A stretch of DNA of 64,000 nucleotides from RGIG529 sp050950425 (GTDB lineage: Bacteria > Bacillota > Clostridia > Oscillospirales > Oscillospiraceae): positions 1-64,000 of the forward strand of contig JBMNHO010000001.1 of the NCBI GenBank assembly GCA_050950425.1. The letters are read 5' to 3'. Of the stretch, positions 24,114-33,765 are shown in pieces. The notes beneath the pieces were generated by a model. It was not told the origin of the DNA. It saw only the letters and a program-made list of their open reading frames with translations, and ran no database searches. The position numbers and the translations under genes were made by a program. Position 1 is the stretch's first letter, and every line of letters begins with the position of its first letter.

Positions 24114-25310
24114 TTACGCTTTCATTTGAAGGACCTTAATAGCCTCCGGCAGAATCAGTTTACCGTCCACACGTTGTGTGGCGCGAAATCCTACCTGTCC
24201 GGTCACAGCATATAACTCGTTTAAGCGCTGAAAACTGCGCCCCTGCCGATCAGCAATCCAGTAATACGAAAAGTCTCCAAAAGCCAGCACCTTCGCTGTC
24301 GCTTCGACCGTGGGCATCGCGCCGGTAGTCTTTACTGGACGGTTCAAGATGGTGTCGGGCTGGCCGGCCTGCACCGAGGGTTGCCATAGATATTGACCAT
24401 TGCCATCTTTGAGCTTTCGCAGCACCTTCACGGTGGCGTCGTTCATCAGGAACACCGCATTCCTGCGGTAAGGCGTCTTCAACGAATAGAACAGGTCCAG
24501 CACCTCATCCATGGTAATAACCGTCGCACTGGCGGTGGTGACTCCCACCTGCGCGCCGCCTGTGGTATGCAGAATACCGGTGGGCTTGCCGGAGGCGTTG
24601 CCCGTAATAAAAGCTGTCTCTTCCGCCGAACCAATCCGGCGCGCGAACTCTCGAGCAATGTATTGCTCTAGGTTGAACACGCTGTCGTTGAGCAACTCCT
24701 CGGAGATCTTGAGCATGGTAGCCAGTTTAAAGGCGCCAATGCTCACCTGGGCAAAGGCATCATCCGATTCCGGGGTGCTACCCTCTTCTTCCACCCAGGA
24801 GGCCGTACCCTTGGTCGCTACCACAGGGATCTTTTTGTCCCCGGAGGAGGTGGAAATGATGTTGCACAGCTGTCGCATAACGTTCTCTTCCTCGAGCGCT
24901 TGGATGAGGGTACGTTCAAACTCATCGGGCACCAGATATCCGCCTTCGCTGTCCTCGCCGATCTGTAGAGCGTTGCGCACCTCGGAGCCGTGTTTATTAC
25001 GCATGGCCTTCCAGAACGCCTTTTTGTACTCATCGGACGCCCTACCCGTTTTGCTTTCTATGCCGGTCACAGCGGGTTTACCCGTAAGCGGCGTATGCAG
25101 CGGCTTGGAAAACTCGCGATCGAGAGCTTCTTGTTTTTCGAGTCTGTCGATCTCCTTGCCCAGTGCTACAACATCCGCTTCCATTTTGTCATAGGTGGCA
25201 GTGTCTTCAGCGGACACCAGCCCGTCGTTGCCGCGCTTGGTGTCGAGGAACGCCTTGGCCGCTTCCCATGCTTTGGCGCGCTTTTCGCGCAGTTCAAGAA
25301 TTCTGTTCAT
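24114..25310 (-). CDS. HK97-type major capsid protein
   Basis: It has 398 residues from ATG 25310 behind GGAGG. The N-terminal ~110 residues are a charged coiled-coil delta domain that would be cleaved; the body then carries YLVPDEFERTLIQALEEENV, the P-domain strands (GAFKLATMLKISEELLNDSV), and GYDFRATQ-like VGFRATQRVDGKLILPEAIK at the end. It builds the icosahedral head. The protease encoded just upstream is the expected maturation enzyme. Confidence 0.95.
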   Translation of the reverse strand: MNRILELREKRAKAWEAAKAFLDTKRGNDGLVSAEDTATYDKMEADVVALGKEIDRLEKQEALDREFSKPLHTPLTGKPAVTGIESKTGRASDEYKKAFWKAMRNKHGSEVRNALQIGEDSEGGYLVPDEFERTLIQALEEENVMRQLCNIISTSSGDKKIPVVATKGTASWVEEEGSTPESDDAFAQVSIGAFKLATMLKISEELLNDSVFNLEQYIAREFARRIGSAEETAFITGNASGKPTGILHTTGGAQVGVTTASATVITMDEVLDLFYSLKTPYRRNAVFLMNDATVKVLRKLKDGNGQYLWQPSVQAGQPDTILNRPVKTTGAMPTVEATAKVLAFGDFSYYWIADRQGRSFQRLNELYAVTGQVGFRATQRVDGKLILPEAIKVLQMKA

Positions 25311-25329
25311 CGATAGTACCTCCATACAT

Positions 25330-26028
25330 TTAGTGAGAAATTAAAGAAAGTCGCTTTTCCAGCGACTCGATGGGCGTGCCTTTTAGGGGCTTGGGTATCT
25401 TGGGTTTAACCTTGCTTAGCAGCGAGTTCGTCACCGCCCGGCGGCTAAAAGCATAGGTGAAATCCTCAATTTGCAGCCTTTTCTTGTCGTCTTCCAAGAC
25501 GCCGTCGGCAAATCCGAGCTCAATGGCTTTGTTGGCGTTGAGCCAAGTCTCCGCATCCATCAGGTGGGAGAGCTTTACCCGAGACTGGCCGGTCTTGATC
25601 TCATAGGCGTTGATGATGCTCTCTTTAACTTCCGAGAGCATGGCGATGGCCTTTTGCATCTCCTCGCTGTCGCCGATTGCGACCGTCAGCGGGTTGTGCA
25701 CCATCATGAGTGCGGTGGGAGCCATCAGCACCTTTGTACCGGCCATGGCGATCACGCTTGCCGCCGATGCTGCGATGCCGTCGATTTTCACCGTGACATT
25801 CCCGGGGTAGTCCATGAGCATCGCATAGATCTGACTTGCCGCGATGCAGTCGCCGCCGGGGGAGTTGAGCCAAATCATAATGTCACCCTCTCCGGCAGTC
25901 AAATCAGACTTGAATGCCTTGGGAGTGACATCATCATCGAACCAGCTTTCTTCGGCGATCACGCCGTCGAGGTAGAGCGTTCGGACACCGGATTCATCAT
26001 CCCGCTCCCAGTTCCAAAACTTCTTCAT
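25330..26028 (-). CDS. ClpP-like prohead (head maturation) protease
   Basis: It has 232 residues. ClpP/crotonase fold signatures are MIWLNSPGGDCIAASQIYAM, the nucleophile serine in KIDGIAASAASVIAMAG, the histidine in MMVHNPLTVAIGD and the aspartate in HLMDAETWL, forming a complete Ser-His-Asp triad. It cleaves the capsid delta domain during head maturation. It starts 1 bp after the portal stop. Confidence 0.93.
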   Translation of the reverse strand: MKKFWNWERDDESGVRTLYLDGVIAEESWFDDDVTPKAFKSDLTAGEGDIMIWLNSPGGDCIAASQIYAMLMDYPGNVTVKIDGIAASAASVIAMAGTKVLMAPTALMMVHNPLTVAIGDSEEMQKAIAMLSEVKESIINAYEIKTGQSRVKLSHLMDAETWLNANKAIELGFADGVLEDDKKRLQIEDFTYAFSRRAVTNSLLSKVKPKIPKPLKGTPIESLEKRLSLISH

Positions 26029-27283
26029 TCAGGTTTCCTCCAATCCTGTTTTATTTGCGAACAGGCCTGCGTCTTGTAATTTGGTCATCGCGCCATTGAT
26101 AAGATAGAGATCGCCGCCAAGCTCCGCCGGAATGCGGTCGAGGTTTTCGAGCTCTCGGATATCGTTCGCCGACATCCACCCGTTCTGCCTTGCGGTGGCG
26201 TACCCGCTCATACGGGAAACGTAATCACCGCGCAGCAGGCCATCCACGTTGAACTTAATGAAAACGGTCGGCTTTTCGCTTTCCATGAGCAAGGCCCGGC
26301 ACATCGACTGCTCCCAGCGCACCACCCACGGGTCGAGGGTGTATTTCACAAACTCCAGCGACTGCTGCTCGATGTTACTGAAGGAGGATTTCTCAAGGTC
26401 GGCAAGCATATGAGGCGGTACTCGGAAGATGCGGGCGATCTCATTGATCTGAAACTTCCGTGTTTCCAGGAACTGCGCCTGTTCCGGTGAGATGCCGATC
26501 GGCTGATACTTCATGCCTTCCTCAAGAACAGCTACCCTGTGAGCGTTGGCGGAGCCTTGGTAGGCGGCATTCCAGCTTTCCTTAACCTTTTGCGGGTCTT
26601 TAATGGTGCCGGGATGCTCCAGCACACCGCCCGGTGCGGCACCGTTGGCAAAGAACTTTGCCCCGAATTCCTCGGTGGCAATGGCAAGGCCCACGGCGTT
26701 TTTGGCCATGGCAATGGGCGAATAGCCGACCAGCCCGTCAAAACCCAAGCCGGGGATATGCAAGACGTCGGACGGAGCTAGGTAGACCTGATTCTCTTTT
26801 CCAAGCGAAGGTACGATCCTCGACGCTGCGCTGATACAAATAGAAAAGCCGACCGGATGAATCCCGATCGACGGTCATTTTGTTGGGCATCAGCGGATAA
26901 AGAGCGATCACTTCACCACGAGCGTTTCGAATGATCTGTGCGTAAGCATTTCCCCAAAGTAAAAGATGACTCATCAGCGTTTCTCGAAACGCAAATGAAG
27001 TCATCTCCGGGTTCGGCTCATCGTGGAGCAGTTTATATAACGGGTGCTTCAGGTTTTTCTCTTTTCCCCCTGAACCGTTGTATCTATACACGTGGAGGGG
27101 TAGTCCCGCCAGCGTCTCAGATAGTATCCGCACGCATGAGTAGACCGCCGTCATCTGCATGGCTGTATGCTCGTTAACCGGCTTTCCGGCGCTTGTGCTT
27201 CCAAAAAAGAAGCTATAGCGGCTGCCACCAAGGGCATCTTTAGGTTTATCACGCGCTTTGAATATACCTTGAAAGATATTCAT
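26029..27283 (-). pseudogene. Portal protein, frameshifted
   Basis: This is an HK97-family portal of about 418 residues when repaired. The front part from ATG 27283 reads MNIFQGIFKARDKPKDALGG and has AVYSCVRILSETLAGLPLHV and LLLWGNAYAQIIRN; the rear part has HIPGLGFDGLVGYSPIAMAK, QINEIARIFRVPPHML and FVKYTLDPWVVRWEQ. The two are in different frames. One surplus base near 26815 (gat-C-gta on the minus strand) explains it: without it the text runs VEDVPSLGKENQVYLAPSDV into HIPGLG. If genuine, no functional DNA portal is made. Confidence 0.88.
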
Positions 27284-27299
27284 GGAAAATAACCTCCTA

Positions 27300-28910
27300 T
27301 CAAAAAACAAGCAATCCACGTGTGTCATACACGCTTTCGCCCGTATCGTTTCCGCACCGAATCGCCCGGTCGAGCGCCATGATGGTGGCGACTGCACCGT
27401 CGATCTTTCTCGGTGGATTTTTCTTTGTCCGCTTTGATGTTGCCAGCAGGGTCGGTGCGAATGAAGATGTTATCCAGCATCCAGCGCAGTACCGGGTGAC
27501 CGCCGTGGGCAATTTTCTCCTCCAGCGTCAGCTTCATCAGCTCTTTGGTCGGAGGAGACATATCCTTAAAACCCTGACCAAAAGGAATGACCGTGAAACC
27601 CATGCCTTCGAGGTTTTGCACCATCTGAACAGCTCCCCAGCGGTCGAAAGGCGATTTCTCGGATGTTATATCTTCTCGCCGAGGGTTCCTCGATGAACTG
27701 CTCAATGTAGCCGTAATGCACCACGTTGCCCTCGGTGGTTTGTAGAAAGCTCTGCTTTTTCCAGACATCGTAGTTTACATGATCGCGCCGAACACGCAAG
27801 TCAATGTTGTCCTCCGGCATCCAGAAGTACGGCAAGACGCAGTATTTGTCATCCTCGTCGGCCGGCGGGAACACCAGTACGAACGCCGTGATGTCGGTAC
27901 TGCTCGACAGGTCAAGCCCTCCATAGCAGACGCGCCCTTCCAGCGACTTTTCATCCACGGGGAACGCACAGTGCATCCCATTTGTCCATCGGCATCCAGC
28001 GCACAGCTTGTTTGACCCACTGGTTGAGCCGAAGCTGCCGGAAGCTGTTCTCCTCGGCAGGATTTTGCTTGGCGCTCTCGCAGGCCGCCTTTACCTTATC
28101 CATGCCGACCGTGATGCCAAGCGAAGGGTTGACGCGCTTCTTCCACACCTTGGGGTCTGTCCAGTCATCCTCCTGCGCCGCGCCATAAATGACCGGATAA
28201 AAGGTGGGGTCACGCTTTCTGCCATCGATGATATCCAGCGCCTTCTGATGCACCTCGTAGCAGATGCTGTTGGTGTTGTCCCCGGCAGTGGTAATCAGGA
28301 AATACAGCGGCTGCATACGGGCGTCACCGGAACCCTTGGTCATCACATCAAACAGCTTTCGATTAGGCTGGGTATGGAGCTCGTCAAAGATCACGCCATG
28401 GGTGTTGAATCCATGCTTATTGGCCACGTCCGCCGAAAGCACCTGATAATAGCTGCCGGTGGGGACGTAGATCAAGCGCTTCTGCGTGGCCATAATTTTA
28501 ACGCGCTTGGCCAGCGCCGGGCACATGGTCACCATATCTTTGGCCACATCGAACACGATGGCCGCCTGCTGACGATCCGCAGCGCAGCCATAGACCTCGG
28601 CGCGTTCCTCGCCGTCGCCGCAGGTGAGCAGCAGTGCGATTGCTGCAGCCAGCTCGCTTTTACCGTTCTTCTTGGGTATCTCAACATAGGCCGTGTTGAA
28701 CTGCCGGTAGCCGTTGGGCTTTAATACACCAAAGACATCGCGGATAATGCGTTCTTGCCAGTCGATCAGCTCAAATGATTGTCCTGCCCAGGTGCCCTTG
28801 GTGTGCTTAAGCGCTTGAATGAATGCCACGGCGTAGTCGGCGGCGGCTTTGTCATAGACGGAATCTGCTGACTTAAACTTTGTCGGTGAATATCTCTTGA
28901 GTTTGCGTAT
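27300..28910 (-). pseudogene. Terminase large subunit, three frameshifts
   Basis: This is a phage_terminase-type TerL of about 535 residues when repaired. The ATPase part reads FNTAYVEIPKKNGKSELAAA (Walker A-like KKNGKS) and HGVIFDELHTQPNRKLFDVM (Walker B). The nuclease part carries YGGLDLSSSTDITAFVLVFP and ends EKIDGAVATIMALDRAIRCG. Three single-base insertions break it: near 27971, in the AAA run 27647-27649, and in the TTT run 27406-27408; removing each restores the family sequence. The start is unclear: GGAGG precedes an ATA at 28910, and the frame is open to 28991. It pumps DNA into heads when intact. Confidence 0.88.
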
Positions 28911-29015
28911 CTTCGCCGCCTCCTTTCGGGCAAAAAAATAGACCTGCATACGCAAGCCATAATCTATCTGTACGAGGAACAACTCCCGCAAGGGAGCATC
29001 CTCTTTATACTCGAT

Positions 29016-29243
29016 TTATGAATCGATGCGCTCTACACAGTCCACGCCGTATACCACGCCCAGCCTCGAACCATTATCCCAGCTTACGAAAATTGTGGCG
29101 GTGTCATCCACAAAAGACACTGTACCTTCATCACCGGGCATGAGGGTGGAATAAGGGTCGGACATGGATACTAAGGCAACCCTTGTCCCTTTCGGATATT
29201 GTCTGCGAACTCGCTCGACCGTCTCTTTGCTTGGAAAGTTCAT
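29016..29243 (-). CDS. Small DUF4314-like phage protein
   Basis: It has 75 residues: FPSKETVERVRRQYPKGTRV, DEGTVSFVDDTATIFVSWDN, GSRLGVVYGVDCVE. This resembles DUF4314, a small SH3-like beta protein found beside terminase genes in clostridial prophages and conjugative elements. Function unknown. It follows the terminase in the same direction. Confidence 0.75.
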   Translation of the reverse strand: MNFPSKETVERVRRQYPKGTRVALVSMSDPYSTLMPGDEGTVSFVDDTATIFVSWDNGSRLGVVYGVDCVERIDS

Positions 29244-29259
29244 CGCACACCTCCGCGCC

Positions 29260-29973
29260 TTACCGCACTCTTGATCGATAGGAACTGTTGCCCTTCAGGT
29301 TCTTCAGCAGGATTTTGCGCATCTGCTTATACTCGTCCCCAATGAAGCCGAGTGAGAGGAGCCAGCACCGCATGGCGTACTTGGGGTTGTCGAACTCGCG
29401 CTCCTTGGCGGTGATGCGGTGCTTTTCCTTTGCCGTCTCGCAGATCTTTGCAACCAGCGTGGTGTAAGCGTGAACCGTATCGCCGTCCAGATCGCCTTGA
29501 AACCACGGGAATCGGAGTGTGTCGTCCGTCTGCTGGATGGGCAAATCCGCAACCCCTAAAGCCGCCATGAGCAGAGGTGCCTTTGCGGTCACCAGTTTGG
29601 CGAGGTTGTCGAGCTTCTCCGGCGTAAAGCCGGTCAACGGAACCTCAATGACCAGTTCATCGAGTTCTGAGGCGGGCACGAAGCCTAACTCCTCAGGGCT
29701 TTCCAATGCGCCCATACCGCCCAGTCCGCTTTCGTAAGTGTCGGGTTCGTCGTATTCGCGCTCTGCGGCGTCAAAGCCCTGCCGATGCAACGCGTCCTCC
29801 AAATCCAGATTGTCCTTGCCCGTGACCGTGCCGGTTTTGTCGATGTGGTAGCCGCCAACCTCGTAGGCGAATGTGGGGGCGCCGAGGTACTTGGTCGGGG
29901 CGTTCAGTTCATGGCTGATTGCGCCCACCAGCGTTTTGCGTTCCTGTCCTGTTACGTTGTAGCAAAGTTTCAT
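29260..29973 (-). CDS. Phage 'virulence-related' protein, unknown function
   Basis: It has 237 residues: MKLCYNVTGQERKTLVGAIS, GAPTFAYEVGGYHIDKTGTV and later FPWFQGDLDGDTVHAYTTLV with KYAMRCWLLSLGFIGDEYKQ. Homologues in clostridial prophages are usually labelled virulence-related for historical reasons without a known activity. The middle part is acidic and variable. It lies with small accessory genes upstream of the terminase. Confidence 0.7.
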   Translation of the reverse strand: MKLCYNVTGQERKTLVGAISHELNAPTKYLGAPTFAYEVGGYHIDKTGTVTGKDNLDLEDALHRQGFDAAEREYDEPDTYESGLGGMGALESPEELGFVPASELDELVIEVPLTGFTPEKLDNLAKLVTAKAPLLMAALGVADLPIQQTDDTLRFPWFQGDLDGDTVHAYTTLVAKICETAKEKHRITAKEREFDNPKYAMRCWLLSLGFIGDEYKQMRKILLKNLKGNSSYRSRVR

Positions 29974-30149
29974 GGGTTATCCTCCGTTTCGATTGAATGC
30001 CGCAGTGTGTGCCTTGCGGTATACACATATATCACTCAGAACGCCGAGGATAGCAAGACAATTCGGAGCGTATTTTGGACAATAGTACATCTTGGTTTTG
30101 TGCAAATTTCGCCGCTTCCGGACAGCAAAAAGAGCCCCGCCAGGCTCCT

Positions 30150-30467
30150 TTACGTTTGCTCTATGTATGCCGCCCATAGGGGATAATCTCTGCCATCGGA
30201 CATGACCAGCACGCCGTCAAGGCTACTTCGTCGTCTCACGAGAAGGCAGTGCCAAAGACCGTTTGCATCGACATAGCACAGGTTCCTGTTCTCCTCGATG
30301 AACCATCGCTCCACGGTCATATCGGTCACAAAGTTTTCGTAGTCAATGATGGCGAGGGTGATGGTCTTTTCTATCACATAGGGGTTCTTAGCCGAAACAA
30401 GGTGCGGTCTTCTCAAATCCTCCAGCCGAAACGGGAGCTTTACGAAATAGGCTGTGCGTTCACTCAT
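30150..30467 (-). CDS. Hypothetical prophage protein
   Basis: It has 105 residues from ATG 30467 (MSERTAYFVKLPFRLEDLRR). It has a single beta-rich domain with MTVERWFIEENRNLCYVDAN and LDGVLVMSDGRDYPLWAAYI. No family with known function is recognised. Its start overlaps the stop of the upstream gene by 4 bp, so the pair is co-translated. Confidence 0.7.
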   Translation of the reverse strand: MSERTAYFVKLPFRLEDLRRPHLVSAKNPYVIEKTITLAIIDYENFVTDMTVERWFIEENRNLCYVDANGLWHCLLVRRRSSLDGVLVMSDGRDYPLWAAYIEQT

Positions 30468-30736
30468 AGACCGCCCCACCCCAACAGAAAATGGAGCGCG
30501 TCGTTAAACCCCGATATGTAGTAGTAACGTGTCTCCTCCCCGGTCTGCACGGAGAGGGCGTTCTCCAACTCCACCCACAGTCTTTCTTGTTCTTCTGTCA
30601 ATACTGCTGCCAGCCGCTCTGAGCAGCGCGCCACATGGGTAATCGCTTCGGTGACCGGGTCGGGCGAATCCGTCCCTAAATCGCCCAGCCTTTGCGTAAT
30701 AAATTCTGTCATGGCTCTTTGTAGCTTTTCATCCAT
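30464..30736 (-). CDS. Hypothetical prophage protein
   Basis: It has 90 mostly helical residues (MTEFITQRLGDLGTDSPDPV, ERLAAVLTEEQERLWVELEN, YYYISGFNDALHFLLGW). The C-terminal FNDALHFLLG helix is common in small clostridial prophage proteins. Function unknown; it is coupled to the downstream gene. Confidence 0.7.
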   Translation of the reverse strand: MDEKLQRAMTEFITQRLGDLGTDSPDPVTEAITHVARCSERLAAVLTEEQERLWVELENALSVQTGEETRYYYISGFNDALHFLLGWGGL

Positions 30737-30986
30737 GGTTCATACCCACCTTTCTTTGGTGGGACTATCTATCGCTCTAACAGGGTGTGAAAGCAAGCGC
30801 GTTCTCGAACGAAATAGGCATATAGTACCGCGCTGCAGCTGTCCTTATCCCCGAGAGCAAATCCCCACGTTCATCTCTCCTCACAACATATTGTAGATAT
30901 ACAGCATATCCATTACCGAAATTATACCATGAAACAGCTATAAAATGAACTCACAGTATATCCAATCGGGTGCGAGGAGAGTTTAT

Positions 30987-31187
30987 ATGGCAGTCAAAAG
31001 CGTATCGATCCGGATCGAGGAAGAGATGCTGGCGAAGCTGGGGTTTGTGGCCGAATACGAAGGCCGCTCGGTTAACAGCCAGATTCTTGTTCTGATACGG
31101 GATAGCATTAAAGCCTTTGAAAGCGAACACGGCGAGATTGACGGCGGCATCCAGCCCGATGTCAATGTGAAGCCACCACGCAAATAA
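30987..31187 (+). CDS. Arc-type ribbon-helix-helix DNA-binding protein
   Basis: It has 66 residues from ATG 30987 behind GAGGAGAG; the longer frame from 30945 lacks this signal. The strand KSVSIRIEEEMLAKL plus helices GFVAEYEGRSVNSQILVLIR make an RHH fold of the Arc/MetJ class. It is the only rightward gene in the packaging region and converges on the methyltransferase gene, so it probably has its own promoter in the AT-rich 30890-30960 stretch. Confidence 0.82.
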   Translation: MAVKSVSIRIEEEMLAKLGFVAEYEGRSVNSQILVLIRDSIKAFESEHGEIDGGIQPDVNVKPPRK

Positions 31188-31225
31188 GAGGGGCGTATGG
31201 GTGCGGCGGATCCGCACCTTTTTCT

Positions 31226-32470
31226 TTATCCGTCGACAGCTCTTTCGTTTATTAATTCAGCGAAGAGAAGAGCCTTTCCGTTTCGCAGAAGCGATACACC
31301 ATCGTGTGATCCCCTGTGTTCGATGTATCGTTTCACGATCACATCGGCATAGCGCTCGTCCAGTTCAATGGTATGGCATATCCGCCCGGTCTGTTCGCAG
31401 GCCATGAGCGTGCTGCCGCTGCCGCCGAAGGGGTCGAGCACGATGCCGTTGGTCAATGAGCTGTTCACAATCGGGTAGGCGCAGAGCGCCACCGGCTTCA
31501 TGGTCGGGTGGTATTTGCTCTTGGTCGGGCGATCAAAGTTCCATGTCGTCCGCTGCTTGCGATCCGCATACCAGCTGTGCCCGGCGGTTGGCTTCCACCC
31601 CACAAGGACAGGCTCGTGCGTATACTGGTAATCACATCTGCCCAGTACCGGCGTATTCTTGATCCAGATGCAGGTCTGGTGGCAGAAGAAACCCGCCTCG
31701 GAAAAAGCCGTTCTGAAATTGACCGTCTCGCGATCCGCGTGAAAAACGTAGATGCTGCCGCCATCCACCAGCGCATCATACATGCAGCGATACGCGCCGA
31801 GCAGGAAATCATAGAATTTCGCGCTCTCCATGTTGTCATTTTTCAGCTTACCCGCTGTGCCCTTATAGTCCACGTTGTAGGGCGGGTCGGTCACAACAAG
31901 GTTGGCTTGCTTGCCGTCCATCAGATGCTTATAGGTTTCGGGCTTGGTAGCATCCCCACAGATCAAACGATGCCGCCCCAGCAGCCATATATCACCCTGC
32001 ATGGAGAGGGGCGCTTCCGGCAGCGGCTCGTCAAAATCGTCCTCGCGGATCCCTGCGACCACACTGTCTTTGAACAGTGCGTCCATTTCGGCGGCGTCAA
32101 AGCCGGTAAGCGACACGTCAAAACCGCTTGCCCCGATGTCCTTCAATAGGTCGGTGAGAAGCGGAATATCGAACGCGCCCGATATTTTGTTGAGCGCCAC
32201 GTTCAGAGCTTTTTCCTTTTGCTCGTCGATATCCAGCACCACGCAATCCACTTCTTCATAACCCATCGCCACGAGGATTTTGAAGCGCTGGTGCCCACCG
32301 ACGATGTTTCCCGTCCGGCTGTTCCAGATGATCGGTTCCACATAGCCGAACTCTTCAATGGAGCGGCGCAGTTTCTCATACTCGGCATCACCGGGTTTCA
32401 GATCTTTACGGGGGTTATAGGCGGCGGGATTCAACTTCGCCGTAGGTATTTTTCTTATGTCCATACTCAT
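31226..32470 (-). CDS. ParB-like / DNA adenine-type methyltransferase fusion (first)
   Basis: It has 414 residues. Residues ~1-95 are a ParB N-terminal-like nuclease fold (LNPAAYNPRKDLKPGDAEYE, NIVGGHQRFKIL). The DNA methylase part has DPPYNVDYKG (catalytic DPPY) and later LDPFGGSGSTLMACEQTGRI (SAM-binding FxGxG), the order of beta-class N6-adenine or N4-cytosine enzymes. It probably modifies the phage genome. Its start overlaps the second methyltransferase's stop by 4 bp. Confidence 0.92.
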   Translation of the reverse strand: MSMDIRKIPTAKLNPAAYNPRKDLKPGDAEYEKLRRSIEEFGYVEPIIWNSRTGNIVGGHQRFKILVAMGYEEVDCVVLDIDEQKEKALNVALNKISGAFDIPLLTDLLKDIGASGFDVSLTGFDAAEMDALFKDSVVAGIREDDFDEPLPEAPLSMQGDIWLLGRHRLICGDATKPETYKHLMDGKQANLVVTDPPYNVDYKGTAGKLKNDNMESAKFYDFLLGAYRCMYDALVDGGSIYVFHADRETVNFRTAFSEAGFFCHQTCIWIKNTPVLGRCDYQYTHEPVLVGWKPTAGHSWYADRKQRTTWNFDRPTKSKYHPTMKPVALCAYPIVNSSLTNGIVLDPFGGSGSTLMACEQTGRICHTIELDERYADVIVKRYIEHRGSHDGVSLLRNGKALLFAELINERAVDG

Positions 32471-33765
32471 TCCTCCAGCTTGACGGCGCTCTCGCCGGTA
32501 AAGCTCTCCCAGCGCTTAATGATAAGGTCGCAGTAGATCGGCGACAGCTCCATCGCATAGCATCTGCGCTCGGTCTGCTCACAAGCGATAAGGGTTGTGC
32601 CGCATCCGGCGAAAGGTTCCAAGACTGTACCGCCGCGATCGGAGTGCATCTTGACGCACCGCCAAGGCAACTCCACAGGGAACATGGCGGGATGCTCCTT
32701 GTTGGCGCGTACGGTGGCAATCTCCCAGATACCCGCATAACCCCAGTTTTTGCGCTCTTCTTTGGTAAGCCTTTTTACAAACTTATAGCTGTGTTGGGCA
32801 AAGGCGGACACCCATTGATATTCCTGATCGTTGTATTCCTCGGTCGCATTGGCTGCCAGCGCCGTGATGTACTCATACTGCTGCACCGGTTTGTTGGTGA
32901 CCAGATGATAGGGGCCGACGCCGAAGTTCATGCCTTGCTTCTTCCAGATGCGAATCCAGATCGGGCGAAAGCCATTGTCCGCAAATAACTGTGCCGAGTA
33001 CATTTGTGTCGGCTCTATGAACTGAGAGCCGGTGGCAAATAGATCGCCGATATTCCAGCATACAATATCCGCGTAGCGGCAGATGTTTTTAATCGCCGGG
33101 CGCATGGTGTCAAACCATGGATCGATGCCCACTTTCTCGTACTCCTTGCCCACACCGTAGGGCGGGCTGGTGACAGCACATTGGGCGTGCACACCGTTCA
33201 TGAGTTTGGCGAAATCCTCCTCATCGGTTGAATCGCCGCACAGCAGACGATGATTACCCAGCAGCCAGATGTCGTCGCGCCGCGTACGGGTTTCGCCAGA
33301 CGCTTCGATGGCTTCCTTTTCCTTGTCTACATCGAAGTCATCCTGTACAGCATCCTTGGAATAGAACTTGTTCAAAAGAGCGTCTACCTCGTCAGCGTCA
33401 AAGCCGGTAAGGGAGACGTCAAAAGTTGTGGCGTCGAACTCCGCCATAAGCGTGGATAGCTTTGTTTCGTCCCAGTCGCCCTGAATCTTGTTGAGGGCAA
33501 GGTTAAGCGCTTTCTCCCGCTGTTCATTGAGCTCCACGACCACGCAGTCGATTTCCGTATGCCCAAGATCAAGCAGCACCTTCAATCGCTGGTGTCCGCC
33601 GACCACGTTGCCGGTGGTCTTGTTCCAAATGACCGGTTCCACATAGCCAAACTCCGAAATGGAGCGCTTCAGCTTTTCGTAGTCCTTATCCCCGGGCTTT
33701 AGATCTCTGCGGGGATTGTAGGCGGCGGGGTTGAGCTTTGAGGACGACACCTTTTCAATCAACAT
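32467..33765 (-). CDS. ParB-like / DNA methyltransferase fusion (second)
   Basis: It has 432 residues from ATG 33765 (MLIEKVSSSKLNPAAYNPRR); an upstream in-frame ATG at 33795 lies inside metK. ParB-like front (NVVGGHQRLKVLLDLGHTEI), then TSPPYGVGKEYEK (SPPY, favouring N4-cytosine methylation) and LEPFAGCGTTLIACEQTERR. The ParB domain is close to that of the neighbour while the catalytic parts differ, so the pair probably has different target bases. It overlaps metK by 11 bp. Confidence 0.92.
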   Translation of the reverse strand: MLIEKVSSSKLNPAAYNPRRDLKPGDKDYEKLKRSISEFGYVEPVIWNKTTGNVVGGHQRLKVLLDLGHTEIDCVVVELNEQREKALNLALNKIQGDWDETKLSTLMAEFDATTFDVSLTGFDADEVDALLNKFYSKDAVQDDFDVDKEKEAIEASGETRTRRDDIWLLGNHRLLCGDSTDEEDFAKLMNGVHAQCAVTSPPYGVGKEYEKVGIDPWFDTMRPAIKNICRYADIVCWNIGDLFATGSQFIEPTQMYSAQLFADNGFRPIWIRIWKKQGMNFGVGPYHLVTNKPVQQYEYITALAANATEEYNDQEYQWVSAFAQHSYKFVKRLTKEERKNWGYAGIWEIATVRANKEHPAMFPVELPWRCVKMHSDRGGTVLEPFAGCGTTLIACEQTERRCYAMELSPIYCDLIIKRWESFTGESAVKLEE

